In this document: positions 11,749 through 21,706 of the stretch, piece by piece
Position numbering within the stretch: position 1 is the first letter of the stretch
How the letters are laid out: each line of letters opens with the position of its first letter
NCBI GenBank assembly: GCA_001949185.1
Contig: BDGG01000015.1
Location: 600,314 to 664,313 of the forward strand
Source: Ramazzottius varieornatus
Taxonomy: Eukaryota > Tardigrada > Eutardigrada > Parachela > Ramazzottiidae
DNA: 64,000 bases
Direction of reading: 5' to 3'
Made by a program: the position numbers and the translations under genes
The notes under the pieces: generated by a model
The model's input: the letters and a program-made list of their open reading frames with translations, nothing else
What the model was told of the DNA's origin: nothing
Databases searched by the model: none

Positions 11749-13026
11749 TCAAAGTCCTTCGGGAACGGATGAGGAGGCAGCTTGAACTTTCTTTTCCGTC
11801 ACATTGTAACACGGACACCTAGAACGCAGCGAGAAAATTAGACCCTAAAGCGAATGAAATTGAGCGAACGAACTTGACGAGATCGATCAACCAAGCGGCG
11901 CACTCCCGCAGCCAATAACGCTGATCGAGTGCGTCACATTGAAAAACAATCACATTGGTCAGGATCGACCGATCAAGCGGCGCACGCTATCAGCTAACAA
12001 CACTGCAAGCGTGCGCCACAAAGGAAAACAATCTGCCTGAGCTTGTTAGCCGATCTCCCGTGTAAGACCCAGCTGATGGACTCACCAGTGAAGGTACATG
12101 TTGTCCGCATACTTGAAAGCTTCTAACGGCTTTCCCTTCAAGACGCTCAACGAAGCCTTCAACCACTCCTTCTGATCTTCACCATACGGCCAGATGAGTC
12201 CCCCCTCATCAAAGCGCTTGTACAGCCAGTCCTGTCTCACATCAGTGAACGGGAACCTCTCGATCTTGAGGAAAGCCTCATCAAAAACCAGCGAAGGCAC
12301 GACCACCTTGAGGTTCCAGTTAACCCCCATCGGTTCAAACTGGTCTCCCCAAGCAGGGCTACGATAGCGAGACCCGAAGAGAAACTCTTTCTCATATGTG
12401 CTGATTTCACACTCTTTCTTAACACTACCGTCTTTCCCTTCTCCACGAAGAACGCCGCCGTTTCGAGAACCCGCTGATCGGTGAAAGAGCTTCCCCAGAA
12501 AGTGATGTTGGAGAGTGTTTGCGGAAGGGCGAGCAGCTTGTCGCGCTGGCCGAGATCTTTCAGCGTGGCGGCTTCTCCCATTCACACGAACTGGGTGACG
12601 CCTTCCAAGTTGGCTACAAAAAGAGTCAACCAGAATTTAGCCAAAAACAGAGCTCGCTCCATCTGCGTTTCCCCGCGGAAATCGGCGCCGACGCGCCAGT
12701 CGACGAAAGCGATGCCTTTGTTGATGGCCACGGTGTCCAACATGATGTCTCTCCATGCGGGAGCCACTCTGTCAAGATACGAGGCTACAACTTCGGAGAG
12801 TGCACTAAGATCAAGAACCGGTGTATTACCTGCTGAATTTAGCGGAAGTGCGGAGGTCCAAGTAGGCGAAGGTTTCCTTAATGGGGTAGAACTGCGTCTT
12901 CTTCCAAAGATAGCTCACGGCGTATTTTGTTTCGACCGGCACGTCCTCCACATCGTCTTGGTGTGGCTTGAGCTTCTTGAACGACAGCGTGCTTTGGACC
13001 AGCGAGTCTCTCTGGCGGCGAGGCAT
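11749..13026 (-). pseudogene. Unknown three-exon gene with one nonsense codon and one frameshift
   Basis: Exon 1 (12830-13026) starts MPRRQRDSLVQSTLSFKK, a PIP-box-like opening. Exon 2 (12086-12768) encodes segments such as GIAFVDWRVGADF, NITFWGSSFTDQRVLE and GLIWPYGEDQKEW. Exon 3 (11749-11818) encodes a short C-terminus ending at a TGA. Splice sites are GT-AG and phases agree apart from two lesions: an in-frame TGA at 12582-12584, directly before a continuing open frame, and a frame change near 12445 at a GGG run. I do not recognise the family. It may be a recent pseudogene, or an intact gene with consensus errors. Confidence 0.45.
11890..12020. repeat. Intronic hairpin repeat, two copies
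   Basis: Palindromes at 11890-11942 and 11972-12020 (arms AAGCGGCGCAC / GTGCGCCAC), in the last intron of the unknown minus-strand gene. Confidence 0.8.
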
Positions 13027-13767
13027 CTTCGGCGTAAGTTCAGAGTTCTCTACAGATTTCGCTCTGATCCTGAGGAAAATTTCCGCAAAGAAAACAAAAG
13101 CAGAGTGCGACAAGAGCACCGAACGAACAGTGACTCAGTAAGCGCCGTCTGTCAGTGCGGTTACAACGTAAAGTGGTGTATGACGTCACCAGGACCTATC
13201 AATCAACTGGCTGGTTTTGATCGCCTGCTCGAACTCATAAGTCATGACTCATAAGTGATAAGAAAGAAAATTTTCCGATTTTCCACCATACATGAGCTGC
13301 TAAAGGTGGCCTTGCCGGAACGTCAAACACACTGATCGAGCGATTGATTGATTACGTACCGCTAACAGATAGGTAGGACCGATATGGTGTACGTCATACG
13401 TTGATTATATACAGTACGTTATGTGATGTAATTTACTAACGAAACTCAAAATGAGCTCTTCATTCAATCAAGGAATCCGAGCAACAGAAGAAAACTGTCT
13501 CGCCAAACACAAGCAACCGCTGGGCTGCAAAAAGCGTGAGTGACATAGTTTGAACCGGGTGTCTGTGTGTGGAAGTCTACACCACGTACACGTTACCATC
13601 TGCTTGATAATGACTAACAAACGCCATTTACGACGGTTGCGGTTTTGGCAGGCCATGTGCAAGTGAACGCCCCTTTTAGCAGCTCATCACTGTTTTCCAC
13701 AGTCTTGTAAGTGAATTGACTGAATTCTTGAGCTGTAGTGGATCAGAATCACTGGATCTGCTTCAGT
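13027..13767. promoter_or_regulatory. Divergent intergenic region
   Basis: Lies between the start codons of the unknown minus-strand gene (13026) and Tigger-derived gene 2 (13768), so both promoters should be here. The stretch 13370-13440 is rich in TACGT-type steps. No confident element is visible. Confidence 0.3.
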
Positions 13768-16288
13768 ATGGATTCATCGGAGAACGATGATCAGCTCACG
13801 GTAGAGGAAGTGGAGGAGATGTCTCCGATGGAACGAGCGATCAAGGCGGTACGAGATGGTATGAGCTACAAGAAAGCTGCAAAGACGTTCAAAGTGGCCC
13901 GTACAACTCTCAGGATGCGAAGTTTGGGCCTAAGCTCGGGAATAATGGGACCACGGCGACGCTTTACTCCATGGGAAGAAGAGATTATCAAGGACGTACT
14001 GAAGCAGTGCCGTGATATGGGCTTGAATGTGAATCGCAAGAGAGATGCACCCATCGTCCAGAAAATGGCAATCGCCAAAGGTAAGAATATGATTATTTCA
14101 GTCACGTGCTCATTGTATGTTGTGCATCGATCACGGGACTTGAATATTGTTCAGTTTATTTGAGGCCTTGCCCAAATGGCGCGCGTTTACACTGTTATTG
14201 GTCAGAAGGATGGATCACTTGGGGAAAGACAATTTTTGTCGAGCCAAGTTGCTGTCCCAAGTGGTGCTTATTTTCGGTGGAGTTAGCTGGGAGCGTGCGC
14301 CACTTGGGAAAATTGTCTTGTCGAGTTTGTTTGCTTAATTTGATTCATGGATAATGAATGGGTCATTTTGGCTCTTCTTAGGAATCCACGAGAAGAAATT
14401 TGGTGGCAACTGGCTGAGTAACTTCTTTGACCGTCACCCTTTGGAAAAGCGGCTGGTTTCAAGCTCGGATGCCGAAAAAGACGCTGAAACGGTGGCAGAA
14501 GCTGACATTCAGATGACGGACCCCAGTATCTCCTTAGGTGACATGAACTTCCCCCTCTCTGCCCCAAAGATTTCCTCCACCCAGCAGCAACGAGACATGT
14601 CGGGTCCTGAACTTATGGAAGAGATGAACAAAGAAGGCTACCTGGCAGAACCGCAGGGCGTTTGGATCATTGCCGAATGCCTAATCTCCCTTAAGAGTAC
14701 GTATACTGGTACAGTTACTGAGTCCGTGACTCGTTTATGTAGATGGCATCTAGGATTCCAAGCAAACAAACTCGACAGGATCGTTTATGAACGTGGCGTA
14801 AGCTTCCAGCCAGTTACACTGGACATATGCGCCACTTTGAATAACAATCTGGCCGAGGTTCCCAAGTGGCGCACGCTTCCAACCAATAACATCAGAAGCT
14901 TGCGCCACTTGGGAAACAGTGTTGTCGAGATTTTTTGTCGAGCTACCATATCATCTTCTTTTTGTCTCGCAGGGTATTACAAGAAGTACTACGACAAAGT
15001 GGAGACACCGGGTTCCGACAAGCCGATTCGCGTATTAGTTTGTGGAAATGCCGCCGGGTCTTTCCTGTCGCCTTCCGTTGTACAGCTCAGGAGCCAGCAA
15101 GAACCAGTTGCGAGAGATTTCACGGACTTTCTGACCCTGATTCGACAGCAACTCCTTCACCTGATAACCGCTCGAAAAGTAAGTATGAATCTAATGCACA
15201 GCTGGTTTTTGAATGGGTGGAAATCGTATTGGAGTCGGGAGTGTTTCTTGTAGAATGTGATATTCATGGACCGCCCGTCCTCGGAACTTCGGCTGATGCC
15301 GGACTTCGTGGTTGCCTGTTCAGAAACTACTAAAGACGTCAAGCTGCTACCGTTTCCCAGATTCTCAGTGGTCAAGAACTGGAGCTACACATGCGGAAGT
15401 GTGCTGCAGAAACGGTGGAACCACTACGTCGAAACAGCGAACATTCAGAACGACATGCAGCCCACTGTAAGCACTAATCAGAATTATACCAGATTTGTGT
15501 GGTACTTCGTAGCAAATTCGACTTGCCCTCCTCGTTCTCAACTTCCCATGACTTATTGATCGAAAAGTTGTCGGAGCACACGAATCGCTGTTTGATTGCG
15601 ACGTCGGCAACTGAATTCACCCAAATCGTACTTTCAAGTGGCGCACGCGGTCAGGCAATAGCACTCCCAATAGTACTGAAGACGTGCGTCACTTGGCAAA
15701 ACAGTCAAACTCCAAACTTGTCGAAGCGGCGCACTTCTTCGCATGGAAACACCGAAAAGTCCACCACTTAGGGAAACAGCCTCATTTGCCGACGTTCTAG
15801 TTGTCGCATTCCCAATTCCCGAAGTTCGCTTTCTGCGAATGGAAGGTATGCAGTTTTTCTCTCATTCTTTGCGTGACTTGCTATTGTAGGAAGGTGACTT
15901 CCACGATATCGCCCAACACATGAGGAAAGCCTGGACCAAGATCTCACTGAAACAGACATTCCAAGAAGCCTTCGAGAAGACTGGCCTGTATCCATACCAG
16001 CCTGAGGTCCTCACGAACGCTCTTGAGTCTTATCGAATGATGATCAAACCTCCGGTCCCGCGTCGCAAGATCCCTCACGAGAAGGAAAGGGAAGAAATCA
16101 GTAAGCTTCTGACCAAAATAGGTTTGACGAAAGAACAGAGGTTCGCTGTCATGAAGTCTGTCCGGAAGTTCATGGACCAGAACTTACCCGAAGATAAGCG
16201 ACCTCCTCCAAACAAACGCGGAAAGAAACGCAGCAAAGAGCAAATCGCAGCTGCCAAGGAATCAGAATTAGCTCAACATGAGCTCTAA
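13768..16288 (+). CDS. Tigger/pogo transposase-derived host protein, paralog 2
   Basis: Five exons (13768-14080, 14382-14696, 14973-15178, 15254-15466, 15890-16288) give 481 residues. Exons 2-5 are 315, 206, 213 and 399 nt, identical to paralog 1, although the proteins have diverged considerably. The order is the same: acidic start, Pipsqueak-type HTH (AIKAVRDGMSYKKAAKTFKV), second DNA-binding-like segment (NWLSNFFDRHPLEKR), degenerate DDE core (RVLVCGNAAGSFLSPSV, VIFMDRPSSEL) and C-terminal AFEKTGLYPYQPEVL. The expected first catalytic Asp region reads WIIAECL. ATG 13768 is chosen because it aligns with the start of paralog 1. Introns hold six hairpin repeats. A poly(A) signal lies at 16394. 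Two open, length-constrained copies argue for host function. Confidence 0.85.
14171..14308. repeat. Intronic hairpin repeat, two copies
   Basis: Palindromes at 14171-14223 and 14256-14308 in intron 1 of Tigger-derived gene 2, in the opposite loop orientation (CACTGTTATTGG) to most plus-strand copies. Confidence 0.8.
14789..14913. repeat. Intronic hairpin repeat, two copies
   Basis: Palindromes at 14789-14839 and 14861-14913 (CCCAAGTGGCGCACGC ... TTGCGCCACTTGGG) in intron 2 of Tigger-derived gene 2. Confidence 0.85.
15634..15771. repeat. Intronic hairpin repeat, two copies
   Basis: Palindromes at 15634-15696 and 15722-15771 in intron 4 of Tigger-derived gene 2. The first has an enlarged loop. 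Confidence 0.75.
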
Positions 16289-16493
16289 TCTCATCTACTT
16301 TTTTGTTTCATCTCGATCGTTTTCTAAGTGTCTGTTCGTTACTTACTAACGAGTCTACGGTGTTTATTGTAAATATCCCGACGAATGGTCAAAAATAAAG
16401 GCTGAGAACAAGGAGTTCGGGTCTAATCTCACCAGCTGCGTTCTCATCGCGGATAAATCGGAGCCCGCAAACAACTTCGACAAGTCTCTACTG

Positions 16494-16610
16494 CCAAGTG
16501 GCACGCGCTCTCAGTGATAGTGGCTGGAAGCGTGCGTCACTTGGGAAAACGAACCTCTCCACTTTGATTATCTTCCCAAGCGGCGCATGTTCCCAATGCT
16601 GTGAACATTT
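16494..16610. repeat. Hairpin repeat, one full and one partial copy
   Basis: Palindrome at 16494-16544 (CCAAGTGGCACGCGC ... GCGTGCGTCACTTGGG) and a left-arm-like remnant from 16575, just upstream of the X11-like exon. Confidence 0.7.
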
Positions 16611-16639
16611 ATTCTGCCGAGTTTGCGCATATTTGCAAG

Positions 16640-17123
16640 GTCATGGTTTCACATTTTCGGCTTCCGCCATCGGTAACGCTTTCCAAGTAGCGTACATGGG
16701 ATACCTGAAAGCCAACGGTGTGCAGGACGACCGTTACTTGCGCCACCTGGACTACCTGGAAGTGCTCAACTCGCAGGAAATGTCCACCAACGAATTGGAC
16801 CTCTTTGCTTCCAAAGAGAAACAAGTCAACGTAAGCTTTGTCTTGCACAGTTTTCAATATATTCAAAGGTAGGAGCGTTGACCAACGGTGGAAGTTGGTT
16901 TGGGGGTTAGGTGGTGATACCGAAGACGAAGGGGGAAATGTTGGGTGTGGTCATTGTGGAGTCGGGCTGGGGTAGTATGCTACCTACCGTCATCATTGCC
17001 AACCTCTGTCCCACCGGCCCTGCTGCTCGCTGCGCTAAACTGTCCATCGGCGACCAACTCATCTCCATCGATGGCATTAGCTTGGTGGGACTACCGCTGG
17101 CTCACTGCCAGACCATCATCAAG
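16640..17123 (+). pseudogene. X11/Mint/LIN-10 (APBA) gene fragment: end of PTB domain plus first PDZ domain
   Basis: Two exons in order on the plus strand. The first (about 16640-16830) encodes AIGNAFQVAYMGYLKANG, the last helix of the X11 PTB domain and the linker, with a GTAAGC donor. The second (16911-17123) encodes most of PDZ1, including [20 protein letters not shown] and [19 protein letters not shown], and ends at GTACCA. X11 proteins are neuronal/epithelial scaffolds that bind APP-type tails. The PTB start, the rest of PDZ1 and PDZ2 are absent nearby. A paralog-2 gene ends just upstream and a duplicate fragment lies downstream. I read this as a relocated or truncated gene piece; exons of a very long gene are possible. 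Confidence 0.7.
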
Positions 17124-17334
17124 GTACCAAGTTAGAGTTATCAATATAATAAATGTCGAAAATGTCGTAGAAAAATTCCGTGGTTTACATCTTGATCTTG
17201 TTCCGTGTATCCTTTAGCATCTCGTCTAACGAAATATTGACACGTAACAAAATAAAAGAGTAAGGCTTAATGGTACTGTTGTAGATCGGATTTTTTCCGA
17301 ATATTCTTTTTGTGCCCATGGATACATGCCCATG

Positions 17335-17398
17335 GAACAGAGGTTCGCTGTCATGAAGTCTGTCCGGAAGTTCATGGACGAGAACTTACCCGAAGATA
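17335..17398 (+). repeat. 64-bp duplicate of Tigger-derived gene 2 exon 5
   Basis: Matches 16133-16196 with a single C-to-G difference (RFAVMKSVRKFMDxNLPED). The frame stays open beyond it but with unrelated sequence. This is a recent local duplication about 1.2 kb downstream. Confidence 0.9.
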
Positions 17399-17481
17399 CC
17401 GAAGATGGATACATTGTCGATTACAAACAACCGATTTACGTTTACGGAAGGCCGGCGAACGAAGCGTGCAAGATCGTCGTT

Positions 17482-17532
17482 TCAAGTGGCGCTCATCTTC
17501 GGTTTTGTTTGCTGCAGGCGTGCGCCACTTGG
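17482..17532. repeat. Hairpin repeat, single copy
   Basis: Palindrome TCAAGTGGCGCTCA ... GCGTGCGCCACTTGG between the duplicated fragment and GST gene 1, outside any recognised intron. Confidence 0.7.
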
Positions 17533-17946
17533 AAGAACCATCTTGGGTTTGTTTGCCTACGTCCTGCATAGTTCGTTCTAAACGACTGTGCGGTTTATCC
17601 GGCCGATTATCAAAACCTGTCCTCCACTTCCAGGAAGGCTGTCGCACAATAATTTGGAAGTACTTGTCTCAGAGCTTACTCAATCGCTCTGTGGTGATAT
17701 CGAAGATTAATATTTCCTCCGGCGGCGTACCTGTAGAACCAGAATGCAAAGACCCGGCCCGTTTTATCGATCAGTCATGACCAAGCACTTTTTACTTCGA
17801 ATCTGCAAGTCATGAGTGCTCCCTCATGGACGGCTTTATCAACCTGTAGCGTAGCCTTCTTGTTGCGTTACTCTGCAGAGTGACTTTACCAAATCGAGTC
17901 GAGCGACCTACGCTAGGTCTTTCCGCAGCTGTCCTCACCTAACAAG

Positions 17947-18892
17947 ATGGCGCCCAAAATCACACTGCACTACTTCGATGCTCCTGGTCGTGCCGAGCCC
18001 ATCCGCTGGATCCTGGCATACGGCGCAGGAGAGGACTGGACGGACCATCGCATCGAACGAGCAGAATGGCCGGCTATCAAAGCTACCACCCCCTTCGGAA
18101 GCGTGCCCTACATCGAAGTTGATGGAAAGCCGCTGGGACAATCCATCGCCATCATGCGATACCTGGCTAAACAGTACGGCTTGGTCGGACAGGATGCTTG
18201 GGAGAACGCTCAGGTTGACGCTATGGCTGACTACATCACTGGTAAAATGCACTTCTAATCTAAAAGAGAGTTTCTTCCTTGCCCAAGGACGTATTGAGGT
18301 CCCTAACAGGTCCGCAATTTGGCCCTTTTTCTACGAAGTTTTTATGGAATGTTAGTCCGGGTTGTGCCGGGCACGGTCCTGACCGGCAACATCGTAAAAA
18401 AGGGGCCAAATTGCGGACCTTTTAGGGACCTCAATACGTCCTTGGTCTTTGCCAATCTCAAACTATTGCTTAAACAATAGACTCCTAAGCTGATATGAAG
18501 CGAATCGGATCACATATCATACCATGTTAATTGGCTCTCTTTTCAGCTTGTTTTTCGTTGCAGATGCTAGTGCTGGGTACTCGGTCTACACTCGAGCCCG
18601 CATAGGCAACGACGAAGCCGGCATGAAGAAAGCCGCCGAAGAGTACACTGGCACCACCATCAAGCCGTTCTTGGCCATGTTCGAGCGAATCCTGCAGGAC
18701 AACAAGTCGGGCCAGGACTTCCTGATTGGCAATAAGCCGACCTGGGCCGACATCTTGTTGACCATCTTGATGGACAGGGCTGTGCAGCTCCAGACGGACC
18801 TTCTGCAGCCTTACCCACTCTTACAGGCCCATACCCATCGTATCCATAACCTCAAAGGCATCAAGGAATGGATCCAGAAGCACCCCATGTAG
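17947..18892 (+). CDS. Sigma-class glutathione S-transferase, copy 1 (cytosolic)
   Basis: Two exons (17947-18241, 18564-18892) give 207 residues, the usual length for sigma GSTs. The N-terminal thioredoxin-like domain starts MAPKITLHYFDAPGRAEPIR, with the catalytic Tyr at residue 9. It includes the cis-Pro glutathione-binding stretch (GSVPYIEVDG) and the QSIAIMRYLAKQYGL helix. Exon 2 encodes the all-helical C-domain with NKPTWADILLT. No signal peptide is present. Sigma GSTs conjugate glutathione to lipid peroxidation products or act as prostaglandin D synthases. It is first in a three-gene tandem array, and the intron holds a 163-bp foldback element. Confidence 0.95.
18283..18445. mobile_element. 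Short inverted-repeat (MITE-like) element in GST1 intron
   Basis: Arms of about 50 bp begin CCAAGGACGTATTGAGGTCC and end with its complement, around a central region of about 60 bp. The element occupies half of the only intron of GST copy 1. No target duplication could be fixed. Confidence 0.8.
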
Positions 18893-18988
18893 ACTTTCCA
18901 ATTCGAGGAAAAACACAAGCGAAAAAAACATTTCTTGCATTGCGCTTTTGATCTGATTGACACTTAGTTCCCTGGACACCTTCTCCAC

Positions 18989-19510
18989 TTAACATTCTGC
19001 GTACGACCGTCCTCTTTGTGTATACAATCACTCAGTTTTATTCACCTCCCAGTTTTAGCTTTTGGTCTTTCGGGTCTGGCTCTTTTTGTTTGCATGTACC
19101 TCGGTCTTCTCACCAAAGCAACACTAATGACCAGCGGTCAGCAAAACCCCAGCACGCTGGAAATTTCTTTTACGGTTTTGGGGAAATTTGGTGTTTCGTC
19201 TCTTCGCGCGAGACACGTCCACGGTATTCGCTTAGAAAAAAACTGGAGCACTGGGGACAGTCTTATCTGTCGAAGCCGAGCCTGGGATAAATTTTGTAGT
19301 CATCAGTGCGCTCAGAAGAAAATCGAGACGACCAGTTCTCCCTTTTGAGATTTGGCGTTCATGGCCAAGTATCCGAATTTTGGAATTATGAAAATTGCCT
19401 ATTGGTTGGACCAGCCTCCGCAACACGGTACCAGCCAATAAAATTCCTGTATACACAAAGAGGACGGTAGTATTCTGCAAACATGAAAATGATCGTGCTG
19501 AAAGTGTTAA
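18989..19510. mobile_element. 522-bp piggyBac-type non-autonomous element, copy 2
   Basis: Bounded by TTAA at both ends (18989-18992 and 19507-19510). The interior is almost identical to copies 1 and 3. It lies about 100 bp downstream of the GST1 stop codon. Confidence 0.85.
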
Positions 19511-19544
19511 TCATTAATTTTGTTGACGGCGCACTAGCCGGAAA

Positions 19545-19781
19545 TATAGAAGGCTCGGCGAAGCTAAAATAAGCCGTTTTAGCCGTTCTTAGCCGTGGCT
19601 AAAAATATTTTAAAAAATACTTCTAGCTACGGCTAGAATGTATTGTGCGTTCGAATGATTTATTGATGCCAAAAAAGATTTTTAGCCACGGCCAAAATAT
19701 TTTTAGCCGCGGCTAAAATATTTTTAGCCACGGCTAAGAACGGCTAAAGCGGCTTATTTTAGCTTCGCCGAGCCTTCTATA
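19545..19781. mobile_element. Foldback/MITE-like element with 60-bp inverted arms
   Basis: Starts TATAGAAGGCTCGGCGAAGC and ends with its complement. The arms contain repeated TTTTTAGCC(A/G)CGGCTAA motifs. TA dinucleotides at both ends suggest a Tc1/mariner-type TA target. Confidence 0.8.
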
Positions 19782-20260
19782 GCCAGAAACACACCCTCCC
19801 ACTTAGAATATATTTGCTTCGAGTTCGAAAGGAGTAAAAACCAATCAGACGACGAAAGTCCAAGTCGGTTACTGATTTCTTCTTGAGCAGAAGGATTCAG
19901 TCGCTGACAGGCCACCAAGAATGTAAAATTGTCCCATCTACCAGCGGGAACAGTCGCTGCTGATGTTTTCCGCACTTTGGAACAAAGTGCAAAGAGCTGG
20001 TGCCTTGATGCAGGCTTACAGCCTGTATCATCATGCCGATCGCGCTTCGCAAAGTGTTACCTTGCAAAATCGCTTTAGACCAACCATCTCGGTTCGACTT
20101 TTAGATTAACGCGGCAGATTCTAACCTAGGTCGCCGACAGCTTTTTTTGAAACTTATAGCCCCCACTCCATACTTGGATCATTTAATATTACTTGGCGTC
20201 CCTCACCAAATTGTTCGAGCTTTCGAGACGCAGCTTTGGTCATCACTGCGGGTGACAATA

Positions 20261-21154
20261 ATGTTCAGACATGCGTGTCATGGACTGCTCGCCTTGGCAA
20301 TTGTGGCCATAAGTTTCGCATACTCGAATGCAGAAGAGACTGGTCCCAAGCCGGCAAACATCACCCTCCACTATTTCAACGTGCCATGGTCAGGTCGCGA
20401 TGCGCCGGTTCGCTGGGTCCTGGCCTACGGCGCCGGTGAAAGCTGGACATTCCATGGTGTTGAGCGGGCACAATGGGCGGACTTGAAATCCACCACACCG
20501 TTCGGGCAACTTCCCTACATTGAGATCGACGGAAAACCATTGGGTCAGACATACGCTATTTTGAGATACCTGGCCAAACAGTATGGCTTATCCGGACAAG
20601 ATGATTGGGAGAACGCTCAGATCGACGCAGTGGCCGAGTACATCAGAGGTCAGTTCCTAGTCCCAAGTTCAAATGAAGCAAATATACCAACTTGCTTGAA
20701 TTAGTACATTTTTATATCTATTTTTTTGTTGAATTTATTTTTGTTGAATTTATTTATTGAATGTATGAAATTTCATCAATTTGTGTTATTTTATTTTTCC
20801 ATTAAATATTTGTCTACTCGTACAGATGCCGGCCAGGGGTATGCGGCTTACGCTTACGCCAGGATGTCCCAGGACGAAGGTGCCATGAAGAAAGCCGGAG
20901 ATGAGTACGCCAATGTGACGATCCAACCGTTCCTGGCCAAGTTGGAGCGTCTGCTGCAAGACAACAAGGCAGGCCACGACTTCCTGGTTGGCAGCAAGCC
21001 GTCGTGGGCCGACATCTTGCTGACGACACAAGTGGACAGGGCACTCAAGTTGAAGGCGGACCTACTCCAATCTTATCCGCTGCTGAAAGCCCATACCGAT
21101 CGCATTCACAACTTGAAAGGCATCAAAGAATGGATCGCCAAACATCCCGTCTGA
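20261..21154 (+). CDS. Sigma-class glutathione S-transferase, copy 2, with N-terminal signal peptide
   Basis: Two exons (20261-20648, 20826-21154) give 238 residues. ATG 20261 starts a hydrophobic leader (about residues 1-24, core LLALAIVAISFAYSNA) that looks like a cleavable signal peptide, about 30 residues absent from copy 1. The GST fold follows: ITLHYFNVPWSGRDAPVR with the catalytic Tyr and a short insertion, GQLPYIEIDGK, then exon 2 with SKPSWADILLT. The splice position and 329-nt exon 2 match copy 1, so it is a tandem duplicate that gained a leader. It is predicted to be secreted or ER-resident, unusual for a class normally cytosolic. No retention signal is seen; the protein ends KHPV. 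Confidence 0.92.
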
Positions 21155-21706
21155 ACTTTGGCCAGCCAACAGTCAATAACACTTTCGTATGACTGTTTTG
21201 TCCGCATTCCCAGCGTCGAGGCCCACTTTAAGTTAGTTTTTTCCATTGTGCGTACGGTACACTATCCCACACTATCCTGCTCCTTGCACTACCATGGGCT
21301 CTGGCACTATAAAGCTTACGGTTACTTCACGAAGCATTCCTCGTTTGCTATACACACTTAGCTTTCTGCACAGAAGACAACTTCACTGATTATTTCGCGC
21401 TTCTCCGCTCAACAACAACAGTAATTAGATACGCCAGATAGTCGCTGACGGTGAAGACGAAAAAATAATAAGGTCGATGACGGTGAAGACTTCATCAAAG
21501 TTTGCAGCATCGGCTAGCGCTTATGTCTTGGAGATACCGTGGTCGCATGGGACACCATTAACCTTGAAATCTTAATATGCTGCGTGCGTCATACAACCTC
21601 GATCTTACCCTTTGGTTCTACCCTTGCCGTCGAGTCGCAGACTTTCGTGCGAAATCCAGAAACCTTTAATAGATTGCACTTTGTCGCAGGGGAAGGCGGC
21701 TGGTCT

